DNA of 64,000 nt. Origin: Anadara kagoshimensis (Eukaryota; Mollusca; Bivalvia; Arcoida; Arcidae). The DNA lies in contig CM037857.1 of assembly GCA_021292105.1 (NCBI GenBank), positions 35,348,680 to 35,412,679 of the forward strand, in the 5' to 3' direction. Both the position numbers and the translations under genes were made by a program. How positions within the stretch are numbered: the stretch's first letter is position 1; each line of letters starts with the position of its first letter. Below the pieces are notes generated by a model that was given only the letters and a program-made list of their open reading frames with translations, was not told the origin of the DNA and made no database searches. Positions 26,201 to 39,807 of this stretch are shown one piece after another.

Positions 26201-29200
26201 TCAGAAATTCAAAATAATGTATCAACAACCGAGGTTGTATTGGAGAGACATCTTTTACATTTTAAATACTTTCATTACAGATGTAAATTCTAGATCAGCT
26301 CTGATCATCGGCCCATTTCAGTTGTTTTCGTCTTGACTTCTTTATTTGCCATAACTACATATATAAATATTTTACAGTATACAGACAAAACAGTTTTAAT
26401 AAGTCACTGAAATGAAATCTGCTGAGGTCAACATGATTTAAAAGTTAGAATTCTTGTAATTTCAGGTTTTTATGGAAGACCATGGTCCACAGAACAAAGA
26501 AAGTTATTGTTTTCATGGTTAAAGAAGATGGGAATGAATACCTATATGTATGCACCAAAGGATGATTGCAAACACAGGGCATTTTGGAGGGAACTGTATT
26601 CTGTAGAAGAAGCTGGTTAGTTTCAACATTTGCTACATTTAATCAGGACTGAAAATCTAGGGCTTCAAAGAAACAAATGTCCATTTAAAAAAAATATGGT
26701 TTTCTACATTTAAATCATTCTGCAGAATTGAAATAAAATAATTCTGTAGAACCAAGTATTCAAGCTTTTTTTGTATAAAATATATATTGTTTTTAACTTG
26801 TTCTTCAATATCGCCATTAACTTACCTTGTCATTGCAAAACGAGATATTTTCTTTTGTGTTAGATGTGTTGTTTTGAAAATGAAACTACTTTAATTTTTA
26901 TTCCTTTTTTCTAATTTTGGTTTTAAAAACTACTGTGTGTTTAAAGTTGTATTTGATTTTCTATTTAGATCACATGACTAGTTTGATAGATGCTGCTAGA
27001 GAATACAATATAGAATTTGTCTTTGCATTGTCTCCTGGATTAGACATCACATTTTCTAATGCCAAAGATGTACAAGCACTAAAGAGGAAACTTGAACAGG
27101 TAAGGAAAATTCTTATATGACTAGAAGGTGCCAAAACATGGAAAATTAAGTCTTGTTAGAATAAAAAAAAAAATTGGAATTGACAAAACGTTCAGAGCTT
27201 GTTTAATAAGATTTCAAACAACTAAAAGAGTATTTAAATTATAAGGTTTATATATTCATATACCTTTGTCAATTAATGGATGTGTTCCGTTCAACTCATA
27301 CTCAATATAATGTTTCATTTTGTTTTTTATTTACCAGGTGGCAACTTTTGGCTGTAATGCCTTTGCTTTACTGTTTGATGATATTGATCCAGAGCTAAGT
27401 GAGACAGATAAAAGTGTGTTTCATTCATCAGCCGGCGCCCAGGTTTCTGTTACTAATGAAGTATATGAACATCTTGGACAACCAGTGTTCTATTTTTGTC
27501 CAACAGGTATGTCTTTCATAGAAAGAAAAAATGAAAAATGTTTTCAACAGAATCAGATTATCCTCTTTCTGTAGAATAATGTTTTATAAATTACAAAAAA
27601 TTGCAGTTTGTTTGAAAACAAAATGTATGAGACAATTCAGCTAATTTATATTCATGACTGCACTAGGTGATGACAGCAATTGTGTATTTATAAGAGGAAC
27701 AGGGGATGGTAATGTTACATCAATGATAAACATAGTGAATGCATTTAATTTACATATACTTGAGCTACAAGTCTTTTTAAGAGTTTGATTATATTGTAGC
27801 TAAATAACATTAACCAAAAATCACTGTAAATGCAATTTTACAAAACTTGTATGCCAAATTTTCATATCTCGAATCGGTTTTTCACCAAATTGGTTTATAC
27901 TTGATTTTGTTTAAATTTCAGAGTACTGCACTTCTAGAGCTTTACCAAACCTGGCTTCATCAGACTACCTCAATACAATAGGTGCTAAACTCCTTCCTGG
28001 AGTTGATATATTGTGGACAGGTAAGTTCTCATAGACTAAAAACTCTCTAATTGTGTGCTTCAAAGTAATGCACATGCTTTTCCTAAAATTAATTTTACAA
28101 GGATTTTCAAATTGATAATGGTTTCATGACTATTTTACATTTTATTGACAATTGCTTTGGTTAAATGTAGCTAAATTAGTAACCCTTGACTTAAATTTTA
28201 TTTTCTAAAATGTAGCCAATGTATTTAACAATGTACTTGTTATTTAAAGATATTTATAAATATTTTGTATTTTATATTATAGGAAATAAAGTTATCACAA
28301 AGAAGATATCTATCCAGCACTTACAGGAAGTATCTGCTGTACTTAGACGTCCTCCAGTTATCTGGGATAATATCCATGCAAATGATTATGATGTAAGGAG
28401 ATTGTTTTTGGGGCCATATGATGGTAGATCACCAGAAATTATTCCATATTTGAGAGGAGTATTGACCAATCCAAATTGTGAATTTGAGACAAATTATATT
28501 CCACTTCATACCTTGGGCCAATGGAGCAAATCTAACAGCAATGGACTAAAGAAAGATGTTATATCTGGTTAGTATAGCATAAATTGACAAAATATAAATA
28601 GAAACTGCTATTATTCTAGGTTATAGCAGTGTTCTTGGACCAGAAAATTATTCTTGTCACTAGTTCTGAATTAAACCAGGAACAATAAGATTGACTTTCT
28701 TTGGTTTTCTGCATTAGTTCGAATTCTGTTCATTACATTTCAAAGGTTTTTCTTTCATTGAGATACATAAGAAATAAACTGTTTGAATTTAAATACAGTC
28801 GAAACCACTTAATTGCATATCGGATAATCGCATAAATCGGTTAATCGCATAGGATTTTGAAATCCAAAACCATTTCTTATTTATTCTATTGAAAATTACC
28901 CGCATAATTGCATAGCCAAAAATGACCAACTCCGGTTAATCGCATAGAAAATTTCCCGACCCGATCCCAAAACCCTAGGATTTAAAAAAAAATACCATAA
29001 TTTTTCTTCAAAATACGATGTGCACTTGATTTCATTTCCAGGTTTTGTGACAAATCCAAGATCGTCACCGTTATCAAGGGAAAGTGTCAAATATGTTTAT
29101 TATACAGACGTAGAAGAACATTTGTATTTAATGAATAAAATATGTTGTATAAATTCTGTTTACTTGTTTGTGTTTTGTATTTTTTCCTTCTTTCTGAACA

Positions 29201-32200
29201 TATCGCGGTACTCCAGTAAAGCAGTCGCCATTTTGAATATTTTATTGGTTTGTCTCCCTTATCGGGAATTTACTAAAATGTGTATCGCCGATGACACAAA
29301 ACCTAACAGAACTCACAGGTGTTTAACTTATTTACAATGGGTCATTCCGATTAGAGCTGTTTGAAGTTTTAATTGTGTAAATATTCCGATACAAACAGTA
29401 ACTTCAGTGACATATGTCGGTTATAATTTTAATTGTTAAAAAAACACAGTGGTAGGTTAAGAAACTGAAACCAATGATAGTAAAGTAAACATCGGGGATT
29501 ATTCTATGATCACAGGAGACAACACTTTGATTATTAAAATAACAACGATTGGAATAAAAACTGCAATTAAAATTAGAAAAAGTTCTAATGTTGTTAATCA
29601 CGATCTTTGATGGTGATCCGAAAAAAGAAGAAACTAACAAAAAGTTCAGTTACTTCACCAATAGACGGAATTTATTTTCATGGAATTTTTCCTAAGTTCT
29701 TATTTTACAACTTAAAAATTATTATAACTTAATAAAATTATTAAAAAAATATCGTTTTAATAACTTGATGTAGATGCCGTTTTATTTACACATTATCGAG
29801 CACATGTTACACTTCTTAGTAATACTATCAAACCGGAAGTTATCAAGTTTTTGTATTCTATTCAACTCGTGGCTAAAAAACGACAACAACAAACACTTTT
29901 TACATTATTTTATTCTCGGGATTATCATCTTTCTTTTTGTTTAAAACAAGAAGTGTAGACATGTTACTTATTCTGAAATTATTTACAAGTACAATGTACT
30001 TTATGACAACTGTAGATGTAGACCCCCCCCAGCATGCGTCTCGAGTCCCGACATCGGATATTCTTGCTTATCGGTTAATCGCATATATCGGTTAATCGCA
30101 TAGAATTTTGAATCACGGAGCCTATGCGATTAACCGGGTTCGACTGTATTAGTATTTGGTACTTTGTTGAAGTGAATTGAAAAATAGAAGTTTATCTGAA
30201 AAATGAGAAACCAGAATGTGTGACACAAACACTGTCTTTATAATCAGTCAACAAAGCTATTAACTTTTGACCTGATGGAAATGTACTTGGAAAAAAAATT
30301 GACAAAACATTTTAATTTTTTATTTTCAGATGGTGATAGATTGAGTCCTGTAGCATCCGTAATTAAACTAGAAACAGAACTTGAGTTTGTATGTGATGAT
30401 GATATTCCTCTACGACTTGATACACGTTATCAACCCAGACAAGCTTTAAGAACTGCAATAAATGAGTGGCTGTATGAAGTGACAATGAGGCGATTACCAC
30501 CTCCACGGCTTGTTACACCATCTCCACCAGTTCAACCATTAATCCCCGATAATTTGAATAATTTACATTCTTCTATGTTGCCAGTTACAGCACCAGTAGA
30601 AACACCAGACAGTGTCATGCCTTGTAACCATCCAGAAATACAAGAACATTTAAATCATGAGGAAATCGTGAATGAATCATATATGCAACCTACAATGAAT
30701 CCTGTAAATAGTTTGTTGATAGAGACTGCATCTTCTGTAGATTCTGAGAGCGTTTCTTCAACAGAACCCATGGAGTGTATGCCAAGTCCTAATGCATTAA
30801 CAGAAAATAATTCTTCAGACAATCTGATGCAAGTGGAAATATGTTCTTGTGACAGTATAGATAATGTAAACAAATTGGGTTGTGATAGAACATCTTGTGT
30901 GTTAAAACATGGACAGGTTACTTATGAGGATTTGTCCTTGCTAGCAGATCTGTTTTACATGCCATTTGAACATGGGATGGAAGGTGTACAATTATTACAG
31001 GATCTATATTGGTTAAAGTGCAATGCTCATGTTTTGTCTAGTACCAAAAGTAAAGAGGAATCGCTGCCAGAGGTAAGTAGTATGCGTTATTATATATATA
31101 TTTGTTTTATATAAGGTCAGATAAAAAGCAAATTTTCAGTTTTCAAGTCGCTCATTTAATGGTGCCTAGTTTAAGAAAACATTTACTCAGCATTCAGATA
31201 CATTATTTGTCACACAAAGTGTCTGTACTCTGTTAGTCTGTGAACCATATTCCTAAAAAGATGGTCTATATTTAGTCGGCAATAATTTATATCAACATCC
31301 CTTTCTTTATTGTGACAATTTTAAGTATGTACTTTTTAAGATCGACATGGCACTATGAAGATATGAAATGCAATTAAATCCAACATATGATACAAAGCTT
31401 TTTGCCTATCTTAATGTTGAAATGTTAATCGTTGAGATGTATGAGAAATTGTCTTGTTTAAAACTTTGCTTTATTATACTCCTAGGTGACAGAATGGTAC
31501 GAGAAGGCTGATGGTTTTATAGCAAGTGTTAAAAAAGTAACAGATATGACCAAAAGATTGTATACAGCACCAAATATATCCCTAGCACATGATATGTTCC
31601 CATACTTGTGGGATCTTGTTGGTATTCTACAGACATGCAGCACTTATGTTGCTTGGTTGAGTAAGTTTTAATTTTTTATCAAATTATTCTCATTCAAGAG
31701 CTTTACATGATTGGAGTCAATTAAGAGATGCTTTGTTTTACAGAAATTTATTGTACTATATAAATGGAAAATGGGATTTAGGATTGGGGTACATTTTATA
31801 TGCTTTCATATGATTTTACTGCAAACAATAGTTTGTCAGTCTTTGATGGTATTTATTGAAAGAACTTTTGTTTTAAATATGTACAAGTTTAATTTGGATA
31901 AATGTTGACAACATTATTTAGACAAGATTTATAAGCAAAACTATTAAGCTAAAATAAAATTAATTCTAATATGACATGTAAAGCCTCCTTGAGTGTAGGG
32001 GTACCAAGACAAAACTGGAATAGAATTTGTGTGTATTTAACAAAAAAAAGTCTCCAAATTATTTTTTAAGGAGTTTTTCTGATGGAATACATAGTATGAT
32101 GTTTGAATTTATTTCGCCTTGAACAGATTAACATAAGTTCTATTCCTCAATGTCAAAAATGTTATGTTCTATTGTGTATAAAGAACAAGATTGCTTCAAA

Positions 32201-35200
32201 TCTACCTTGTTGTTTGAAACACTTAAAACAATGTCACATGTATAATGTATTGTTTACAACATATATCAGAAGGATGACCTTATTTGTCTGTTCTGTATGT
32301 TCTGGCTTGACCTTCATCTGGATAATAACATGTTTACTTCAGTGTAAAGGTTATTTCAGTTTGAATTAAGAACAGACAAATTGGTTTATGTTTGAAACAA
32401 ATATGTCAACAAGTGGGTTGTTGTAAACGTGATGCATGTTTGTTTGTTGTCTTATAGTTCTGAATAAAAAAATGCTTTATATGTAAAAATTTCAATTGAA
32501 AACTGGTGCACCTTGAATTATAACTGGTTTATTTTTAAAAAAAATTCCTAAGACTCGTATTCTTTGGGTTGACTAAATTTTGATTACCTCTAAAAATGCA
32601 TCTATTTTGACAACAAGCAAAATGCTATACTATTACATGTCGCCAATTGGCATTATATAGAAGGCTACATTTTTATGAAGCAGAGCTACACATGCCTCCT
32701 GAGAGAGAAATACAAATATTAATGGGTTTTTTTTACTATCTGATTTCAGAGTTTGAAAAGATTCCAAGAGTTATATCCTCTTCTACAGCAGCATGCCCTC
32801 CATCTGGACATGTAACATGTATGCATCTTTTAAAAGCAGAATTATTTTGGCTCGGACATTCTCTTGCTAAGTTTTTACAGCCATGTCAAACACTAATCAT
32901 GTATTTTTTCAGCACAGGTGTAAAAGTGTATCATTTAAGTAAAATAATAAAACTGTCCTTCCTTGCTTATTTCAAAACTAGTTGGATACAGCCTCTACCA
33001 GTTTTATCTGTTTGTTTTGCGGATACTACTTGTAAAGGAATGAATCTATTCACTTCTTTACAAGATGTTTTAGAAATATTTCAGTAAATTGTGACAGTCA
33101 TTTCCCATCTTGTTATATTGACACTTTTAATTCACCAGTTAGTTTTGTATCTTAACAAAAGTTTAGTGAAATCAAGCAAGAACTGACAGTAATATTTTTT
33201 TGTAGAAAAGAGCAAGCTTCTACCAAGATCAACTTGACCATCAATACATGATAAATTTAGCTGCCCTATAAAAGTATACAAAAATTATTTATAATGGATA
33301 ATCTCCAAGTTATATAATCCCCATAGTCAGTTTAGTATTATTATTTTGTTTTGTTTTGTTTCATTATGTTACCGTTTAGATGGGACTGGGATGTCGACAC
33401 CTCTGACATGGACTAAATATGGGACTCGGGGAATGAAAAATTCAAACCTATATCTTTAAGACATATGTATTGAGTGTCATGAGTATCATGATAAAAGCTT
33501 GCTTAAATGAGTGCTATATAATAATGTAACTAATCAGGAGAAATAAATCTTTTTACAAAATTTATTTTTGGACCAATATGTGATTAATTTTCATACAAAT
33601 TGAATTTAATGACAGATTCTGTCATTGAAATTCTCCTGATTAAATGTGACATGGCTGTAAACCCAGTGTTGCATTCCTTACAATCAGTATAAACTATTGT
33701 TAAGGACCATTTTGATTTCTTAGTGGAACAGAATCTTTAAATTTCATGACTTTCATTGTACATTATTAGGGGTAATGACAGGCCATGTCAAAATCTATGT
33801 ATGATTTTAGGACTTTGGCCAACAAAATGCAGAACGCTTAAGAAATTTCTCAATTGGCAGGATATGAGAAATAATTTGTGTAGCCTTATTTGAACTAGGA
33901 ACAGTTTCACAAATTTTCAGGAAAAGTATTTTTTTTTTAAATATTAGCTGGTAGCTAATATTACTGCATTGCAATTGGGTTTTCTAAATTATGTAACATC
34001 CTAGTAATAAGATGAATGGTCAAATGACTTGAGAGTACCAGTAGCTATTATTAGGATCATTCATTACAAACATATGTATCACAATCATTTCCATTGCTCT
34101 GAAGATTCTGTTCTGTACTACAAGTGAATTTGAATAACAAACATTGGATTTTGAAAATCTCTCTAAAAAGAGAGAGTGATAATAACTTCAGATTTTTTGA
34201 AATGAATACACATACTGATTTGTGGGAATGCAACCAGTATAGAATAGGGTACAAATGAAAAATAGTTGGTCATAAACTGGTGTGATGTTTGGTTGTCATG
34301 GCGATAAAGGTAAGACTTAGTGACCAGTCAATCAAGGTAAGTGCATTTATTCTTCTGAAAAATTTGAAACAAGTTTCTTTTATCCTAACACTGTAGATCT
34401 TAGAAAAATTATATAGTTGCTCATATAGACAGGTAGTCCGATACTATCAGCAAAAAAAAAAAAAAAGAGAGAGAAATAAATAATTGACAGAATTAGTTTC
34501 TTAATAAGAAAATAATTGCATTAAAATCAATCGCGAAGGATCTACAGCTGTTGGCAAAAAATTAAATGATCAAATGCATTACATGAAATTTAAAGCTAAA
34601 ACATTAATGGGTCCTTTCATTTTCTTTTTGCTAACCAAACAGGGTGCTCAGCAGGCTATAGAGAGGCTTTTACAAGTGGGGAACAAGAACCATGGGTGTT
34701 CCGTGGAGGTCTCCAGGGAGAGTTCCAAGTATGTATAATGTCATTGGTCAGACATTGACCAATTAAATTCCATCAACAACCTGCTGGTGTACCTAACAAC
34801 AAGAGGTCTACCATAAAATGAAACCAATCGACCTCCAATTTATATTTGTATATATATAAATTTATGTAATCTTTCAGCATTCACAGTTGCATCACCTTAA
34901 TCTCAAGTTTTATATTTTTCTAGGAGCGCTGCGTTTCTTGTGAAGCAGATGTGAAGGACCTGTACATGTATATAACATATATTTAATAGATATATTAACA
35001 GAATTAGATAAATTTCTTGGAAAATAATGACTTCAACGAAAAATGTAGACTATTTCCATGGTAACTGAATCGGAGAAGATATATAACATTGGGAAGATTT
35101 GTTCTTTTTTAAAAAGGGAATAAAAATGTTGAGAGTGTAGAAAATATGTTCAGGGGAAACTAGACACCAGAACTAAAGTAACAAACATCTTCTATTCAGA

Positions 35201-38200
35201 AACCTTTGGATAATAGTCTTAATATTGTTTAAATTTTGACAAATATCAATTATTTTCAGATTTATACTAAAATTAAAACAGGTCTGCAATATCTGCTGTT
35301 TTCTTAATTCTAATGTTTATTTTATTTCAGATTTGCGCACTATTTAACACTGCCTGTTTTAAGGCAGTATGAGTACATTTGTTTTGACAGTGTTAATATT
35401 GAAGACATGTAAGATCAGTTGCAGTGTTTGGCTGTGATTTGTGAGAAAAACATTCAATATTTTAACCAGTGAAAAATAAATGTACTCGTTTTGTTCTAAT
35501 AATAACTTTGATACTTGAGATTTAGGTGCTTGAACTGTGTTATGGCAGCTGAGAATCTTCAATAAAGAGGAGCAAGATGACCAAGCTACTTTGGCTTAAA
35601 CTACTGTTGATAAACTGCTGATTTTCTAAACAGAAAGAGCCCATCATAGTGTTAAAAAATAGCATTGTTTGATATGGCAGATAATCAGTTTGATGTAAAC
35701 AATAAGTTCATAAAATATTTCAAATTGTGTTATATTCTCTTTTACTGCTACTTACTCTTTTATACCATAGTTGCAGGAAAAAATGTCATTTCTGAAAAGA
35801 ATTTTAATTTTGATGCTTGTTTCAAGTCTATAAGATAAAGCTGTAAATGTTTTTAAAAATTTGTCGTTTTAAGGGGAGATAATGAGTTAAATGCACAGGA
35901 TATGTCAATATTGTCAGTATTTTACCTGGTGTGTTCCGAGTCTGGAGTGTCTTTCACTTGTTATCAGTTTGATTTGTGTTGTCATGAATATAAAACAGAA
36001 GGTTTAAACTGATATTTTGAATTCTTGCCTATTGAAATTGGCAAAGGAAACGGGGGGGGGGGGGGGGGGGGGGGTATTTTAGAAAGTGGTAAATTACAAA
36101 GCCTGCTTGCCATTTAAGGATCAGGGAATTTTCATGTAATGTTTTTAGTGGATTGTTGGTTGAAATGTTTGGGTTTCTCAAACATCTGAAATGTGTTTCA
36201 GGGTCATAACAGATGCAGAAAGTGGAGCCAAATTTACAATCAGAAAATCAGTATTTTATCAAAGTAGAAGTGTCAGTCTTGCTCAACCCCAATCAAATAT
36301 ATCTGTCTCTAGCTAATACTTTGACTTTGTTTAATTTCTAAATTTATGGGGGTGATTTTGGGATTTTTTTCACTTCATTGGTAAATTATCATATCACTTT
36401 TTGAATAAATTGCTGTCATAATTGCATTTAATAAAATAAAAATTGCATTTGCGCTGCGCTGCTACTGATGCGCCCAGTTCATTGTGATCAAGTACTTATT
36501 TCATGTTTTACATTTTCTAGAATCTGTTGCCAATAGGAACAGCACATGATCTGTTTTTGTTGAGACCACCAGATGTGTTAATCACAAAAGTCTACACTTA
36601 CAGGCCATATACTCCAGCTGATGAGGTAAGAATTTGATTTAAAAATAATGTCCTACTTTTAAATGCATTGAGAACTTCATAAATTTAAATGGTATTAGGG
36701 TTGAGTACACAATTTGAGTACATATAAACTATATGATAGTTAGTTGGAATGCGTAAGTTGAGTACATTAAGATAGGTTGTTGTATTTCACACATTTAACA
36801 AGTCCAGAAAAGTTCATGATTGCCATGTTACAAATCAAAATTGTTCTTTTGAATATGCTGCCCAAAGCTCAAGTGTTATAGTAAAGTTTGATAACTTGAT
36901 TGTTCTTTTCTTGAAAATTCTAGATAACTTTGTCATAATGGTTTCAGTAGGTTTTCTTTATTTTTTTCAGTACAATTTCGCATATATTTTCTTAACTATA
37001 AAGAATAAGATATTAAAGTAATATTTAAATGTATTATTTGTAGGCTGCTGTTTATAATATTTGTCTGAAAACCTGTGATGATGGTATGGATGGATCTGAA
37101 GTCTTTCCAGATATGCCAGATCTAATTGGAGACAGGTATAACATATCCAAATCAGAATTATGATATCTTCTTCATTTAAGTACCAACAAGGTCTAGAGTT
37201 TTCCTTTAATGAAATTCACTAATTAAAGTGCCTTCTTTTTGCATTGAGATATTTTAATACAAAATATAAATGTCCCATTTAAATTATATTCTATATTTGT
37301 GTCTCAATTTATTAATGTATTTGAAACTAATATAATATATTAACATTATTTTCAATTACCAATCTGTTTGGTCTTTTTCAGAATCTTAGGTGGAATGTTG
37401 ACAATCATGCCTGAATACGCGTTTGTGGTTGAAGATGATGAAGGTGTATGTGGTTATGCCATTGGATCTCATGATGCCAAAGCTCTAGAGCAAAAAATAA
37501 ATGCAGCTTGGATTACTGCAATGTGTGAAAAATATCCCAAAGAAGAAAAGGCTGAATTAAGTCCTTCAGATGTAAGTTTTATCATTTATTGGTCTGGCTC
37601 ATCCTTTTGATACTTAGTTGAACTATTTTCTACACATTGACACATGCCCATTTATGCAACTTTTCCTTTTATTTTGTGACATCGTGATGTATAATTGAAT
37701 GTTATTACATGTATGTCAGTTGTCTGAAAAAGATTGTATCTCCATCTTTATGGGGTCCTTCAGATGAGATCTTAACAACCAATGCCCTTTGTCATGGTAT
37801 GCTAAAGAACCCTTTAGCTGAGGACTTTTGGATATAAGCATAATTTTCTTGACTGACAAAGCCTATTCAAGCAATCAATCTCCGTATGTATGGAATTTCT
37901 TTCTGCCGTCATTTCAGAATTTTTACAATAAAATGTAACAATTGGCTTTTTCTTTTTCCAGGAGGTAATCTTAAGTTTCCATTCAGAACAGAGGAAAGTC
38001 CCAAATAGTGTCTCTGCAATGTACCCATCTGCATGTAGAATAGATTTCATACCAGAGAGAGTGGTTGATTATTCTGTGCCAAAAAGATTGTTAGCATGTG
38101 CATTATCAGCAATGAAGTCCAGTAATTCTACAGGGATACATGTTGAGATGAATGTGGGAGACAAGTGTATGATTGATCATTACAGAAGACTTGGATTCTT

Positions 38201-38261
38201 CCCTGTAAGTGGACCAGATTGTAACATGGATGATGTTGTATACCTCGGACGCATAATATGA
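23201..38261 (+). CDS. OGA: Protein O-GlcNAcase (bifunctional OGA, GH84)
   Basis: It hydrolyses O-linked N-acetylglucosamine from Ser/Thr of nuclear and cytosolic proteins, opposing OGT. Thirteen coding exons, all GT-AG with agreeing phases: 23201-23270, 26466-26615, 26969-27099, 27338-27506, 27922-28020, 28283-28567, 30330-31072, 31486-31660, 34643-34728, 36521-36625, 37044-37135, 37382-37571, 37962-38261. The total is 2595 nt, 864 residues (human about 916). The GH84 domain spans about residues 17-300: GFYGRPW at 24-30, catalytic LLFDDID with Asp131-Asp132, [10 protein letters not shown] at 234-243, [11 protein letters not shown] before the end of exon 6. One 743-nt exon encodes the poorly conserved Ser/Pro-rich linker and the start of the helical stalk ([11 protein letters not shown]). 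Residues from about 650 form the acetyltransferase-like C-terminal domain ([26 protein letters not shown]). The N-terminus is much shorter than in human. Introns 1 and 6 carry DNA transposons. Confidence 0.97.
23670..23691. repeat. Poly-T tract
   Basis: A T homopolymer of about 22 nt in OGA intron 1, with no transposon visibly attached. Confidence 0.9.
24029..25392. mobile_element. TA-flanked MITE in OGA intron 1, split by a second element
   Basis: Left end CTATAGAAACCACTGTGGCT and complement of right end CTGTAGAAACCACTGTGGCT continue as inverted repeats through CAGTGAAATTCTCTTTATAT and AAATCAAATAAATTTGAA (about 90 bp). TA flanks both sides (24027-24028, 25393-25394), as in Tc1/mariner-type insertions. 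A second inner inverted pair is GTACCTAGTCGTAACAGG and its complement. Without the 882-bp insert the element would be about 477 bp. A diverged, unsplit copy lies at about 41650-42040. Confidence 0.85.
24418..25299. mobile_element. Nested DNA transposon with CAGGGCTCCAAGTAG ends, 5-bp target duplication
   Basis: An 882-bp insert with perfect 15-bp terminal inverted repeats (CAGGGCTCCAAGTAG ... CTACTTGGAGCCCTG), flanked by direct GTAAG (24413-24417 and 25300-25304). The host MITE continues exactly across the duplication. CAGGG-type ends resemble hAT elements, but hAT usually makes 8-bp duplications, so the superfamily is open. A 114-codon plus-strand ORF at 24809-25153 has no recognised domain; no transposase was seen, so it is judged non-autonomous. 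ACTAGCC and TTTACTAG words recur near both ends. Confidence 0.85.
28796..30146. mobile_element. Pogo/Tigger-like non-autonomous DNA transposon in OGA intron 6
   Basis: Left end CAGTCGAAACCACTTAATTG and complement of right end CAGTCGAACCCGGTTAATCG, with TA on both sides (28794-28795, 30147-30148). The element is 1351 bp. The word TTAATCGCATA recurs near both ends (around 28848 and 28938 on the left, around 30076 and 30092 on the right, and inverted in the right terminus), as expected for transposase-binding subterminal sites. ORFs of 114 codons (29020-29364, plus) and 78 codons (29404-29640, minus) show no transposase motif. Its right end is 183 bp upstream of OGA exon 7. Confidence 0.8.
32611..33087 (+). 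other. Unexplained 158-codon open frame in OGA intron 8
   Basis: After a TGA at 32608 the frame stays open to TAA at 33085. The first ATG-independent stretch reads [19 protein letters not shown], followed by [26 protein letters not shown] and [15 protein letters not shown]. In sequence this AT-rich an open frame of this length is unusual, but I recognise no family, there is no strong start context, and no splice sites link it clearly to OGA. An acceptor-like tract (CTGATTTCAG) falls inside it near 32750. It could be a decayed transposon ORF, an unannotated exon, or chance. Confidence 0.3.
33531..33642. mobile_element. Small inverted-repeat element (TAATCAGGAGAA ends)
   Basis: TAATCAGGAGAA at 33531-33542 is answered by its exact complement TTCTCCTGATTA at 33631-33642. 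A further perfect palindrome AATGACAGATTCTGTCATT lies at its right side. About 112 bp, non-coding, in OGA intron 8. It is probably a MITE; target duplication is not obvious. Confidence 0.5.
36052..36074. repeat. Poly-G tract (23 nt)
   Basis: A pure G homopolymer in OGA intron 9. Confidence 0.95.
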
Positions 38262-38513
38262 TAGTCATTCTGATAATCATTGTGGGATGTGTAATATTTT
38301 AAGAATAGTGTTCAAACTTCAAAGCATCTGTGATATTGAATAGACAATTTCAAATCTTGAAGCTTAAAAGTTGATTCCATGGTATCTTGACTGTTATGAA
38401 ATGGTTTTGGGCTATTGCATATGTTATATTTCATGTATGGTAGAGTCCATGAAGTTAATATGTGGTATTCTGAAATAATTTGTATGGTTCTATAATTTTT
38501 ATGTATGTTATTT

Positions 38514-38519
38514 AATAAA
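38514..38519 (+). other. Candidate OGA poly(A) signal
   Basis: AATAAA 252 nt after the OGA stop codon, followed by T-rich and TGT-containing sequence. A second AATAAA at 39286-39291 is an alternative distal signal. Confidence 0.5.
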
Positions 38520-39807
38520 TACAGTATTTTATGTAATTTCATGTACATTTAGGGTAAAATGTTGTCCTTGTAACTAATGACAAATAAGATAGAAGTCCAA
38601 TATTTTTGCATGTTTCCCTCTCTTAATAAAATCATTTGCCAAATAACTTTGAATGTGATTTTGTCACATTTATAAGTTTGTTTTTAAAAAAATCCATAAT
38701 TCAATACTGAATTATTATTTTTCTCGGAAATTATTACTAAATTGAAGTCCATAGTGCTTATAAATATGTATTAATGTATAATGGTGCTGATATGTCACTG
38801 GTATCATATTGAAGTGTATAATTAAGATTTATATATTGTATAATTTAAATAGGGCTTGTAAGAGATTGAAATTTCTTCTAGCTTCTGTCATTTGGACCAT
38901 TAAATTTGCCTGATTTTGGATTGGAAAATATCGTGCTTGCCACCAGTTTTTAAGGAGGCTGTTTATAATAGTTTTGGACCAGAAAGTGTCACAATAACTG
39001 GTGCAAGTAAGACCAGTGGGGTCAAATTTTTCAAGCCCTGCCTGTATAAATGATCATTTAATAATTGTATTGTAGACTTGGGTCTTGTACTGCAAAAGAC
39101 TGCTAAGGTCTATTGTCTTGTACTGTAGAGGCTCTAGTCTTATATCTTGTACTGTAGGCAGACCTAGGTCTGTTGTCTATCTGTGATCTAGTTGATGAAT
39201 TCGTCTATTTATTTAAGATTGTTTAGATGTTATTTTCATTTTATTTTGAATGTTTGTGCTGAAACTATCATGCTCAAATCAAACCAATAAAATATTTAAA
39301 AATTTGAAATAGTTTTTGTGGTGTATGTATTTAAAATTAATGCTGATAAAAGATGTACTATTGCATTTAAATGTTTACAGAATTACTTCAAACACACCAC
39401 AGTACAAATTTACTTAATAATTTGTGGTGTCCACCATTCACTTGGAGTTTTACAATAAATGGCCTCTCATGTCTGCCATGATTCCATTTTGTTTTTTGAA
39501 TGTTCTTGGCTGATTTGGATTTCACCAAGTTCATTATTTTCAACAAGATAAAAGTGGTTAATTTAAAAACTGTGATTTAATTGCTAGATTAAGGAAAGTA
39601 TTAGATATTGAAATTTTCTGGATGGCAAATCAAGTCCAAGCTTTTTGTGACAGTTCTATACATGCATATGGATTTTCGGTCTTGTAGGCACTTTGGATCA
39701 TGACAAGATGCTTAAAGGCTTTACTTCAGGTCATTGTAATTAAGGTCAACTAGGTTCCAGAACTTTATGCAGTGATACTTCAAGTTTATTACCTCTCCTG
39801 TGGATGA

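Noticed and set aside
27320..27574. Free-standing ORFs overlapping the OGA exons (also 26917-27120, 28219-28572, 37368-37610)
   Set aside because: They are OGA exons extended into introns; the splice sites define the coding parts.
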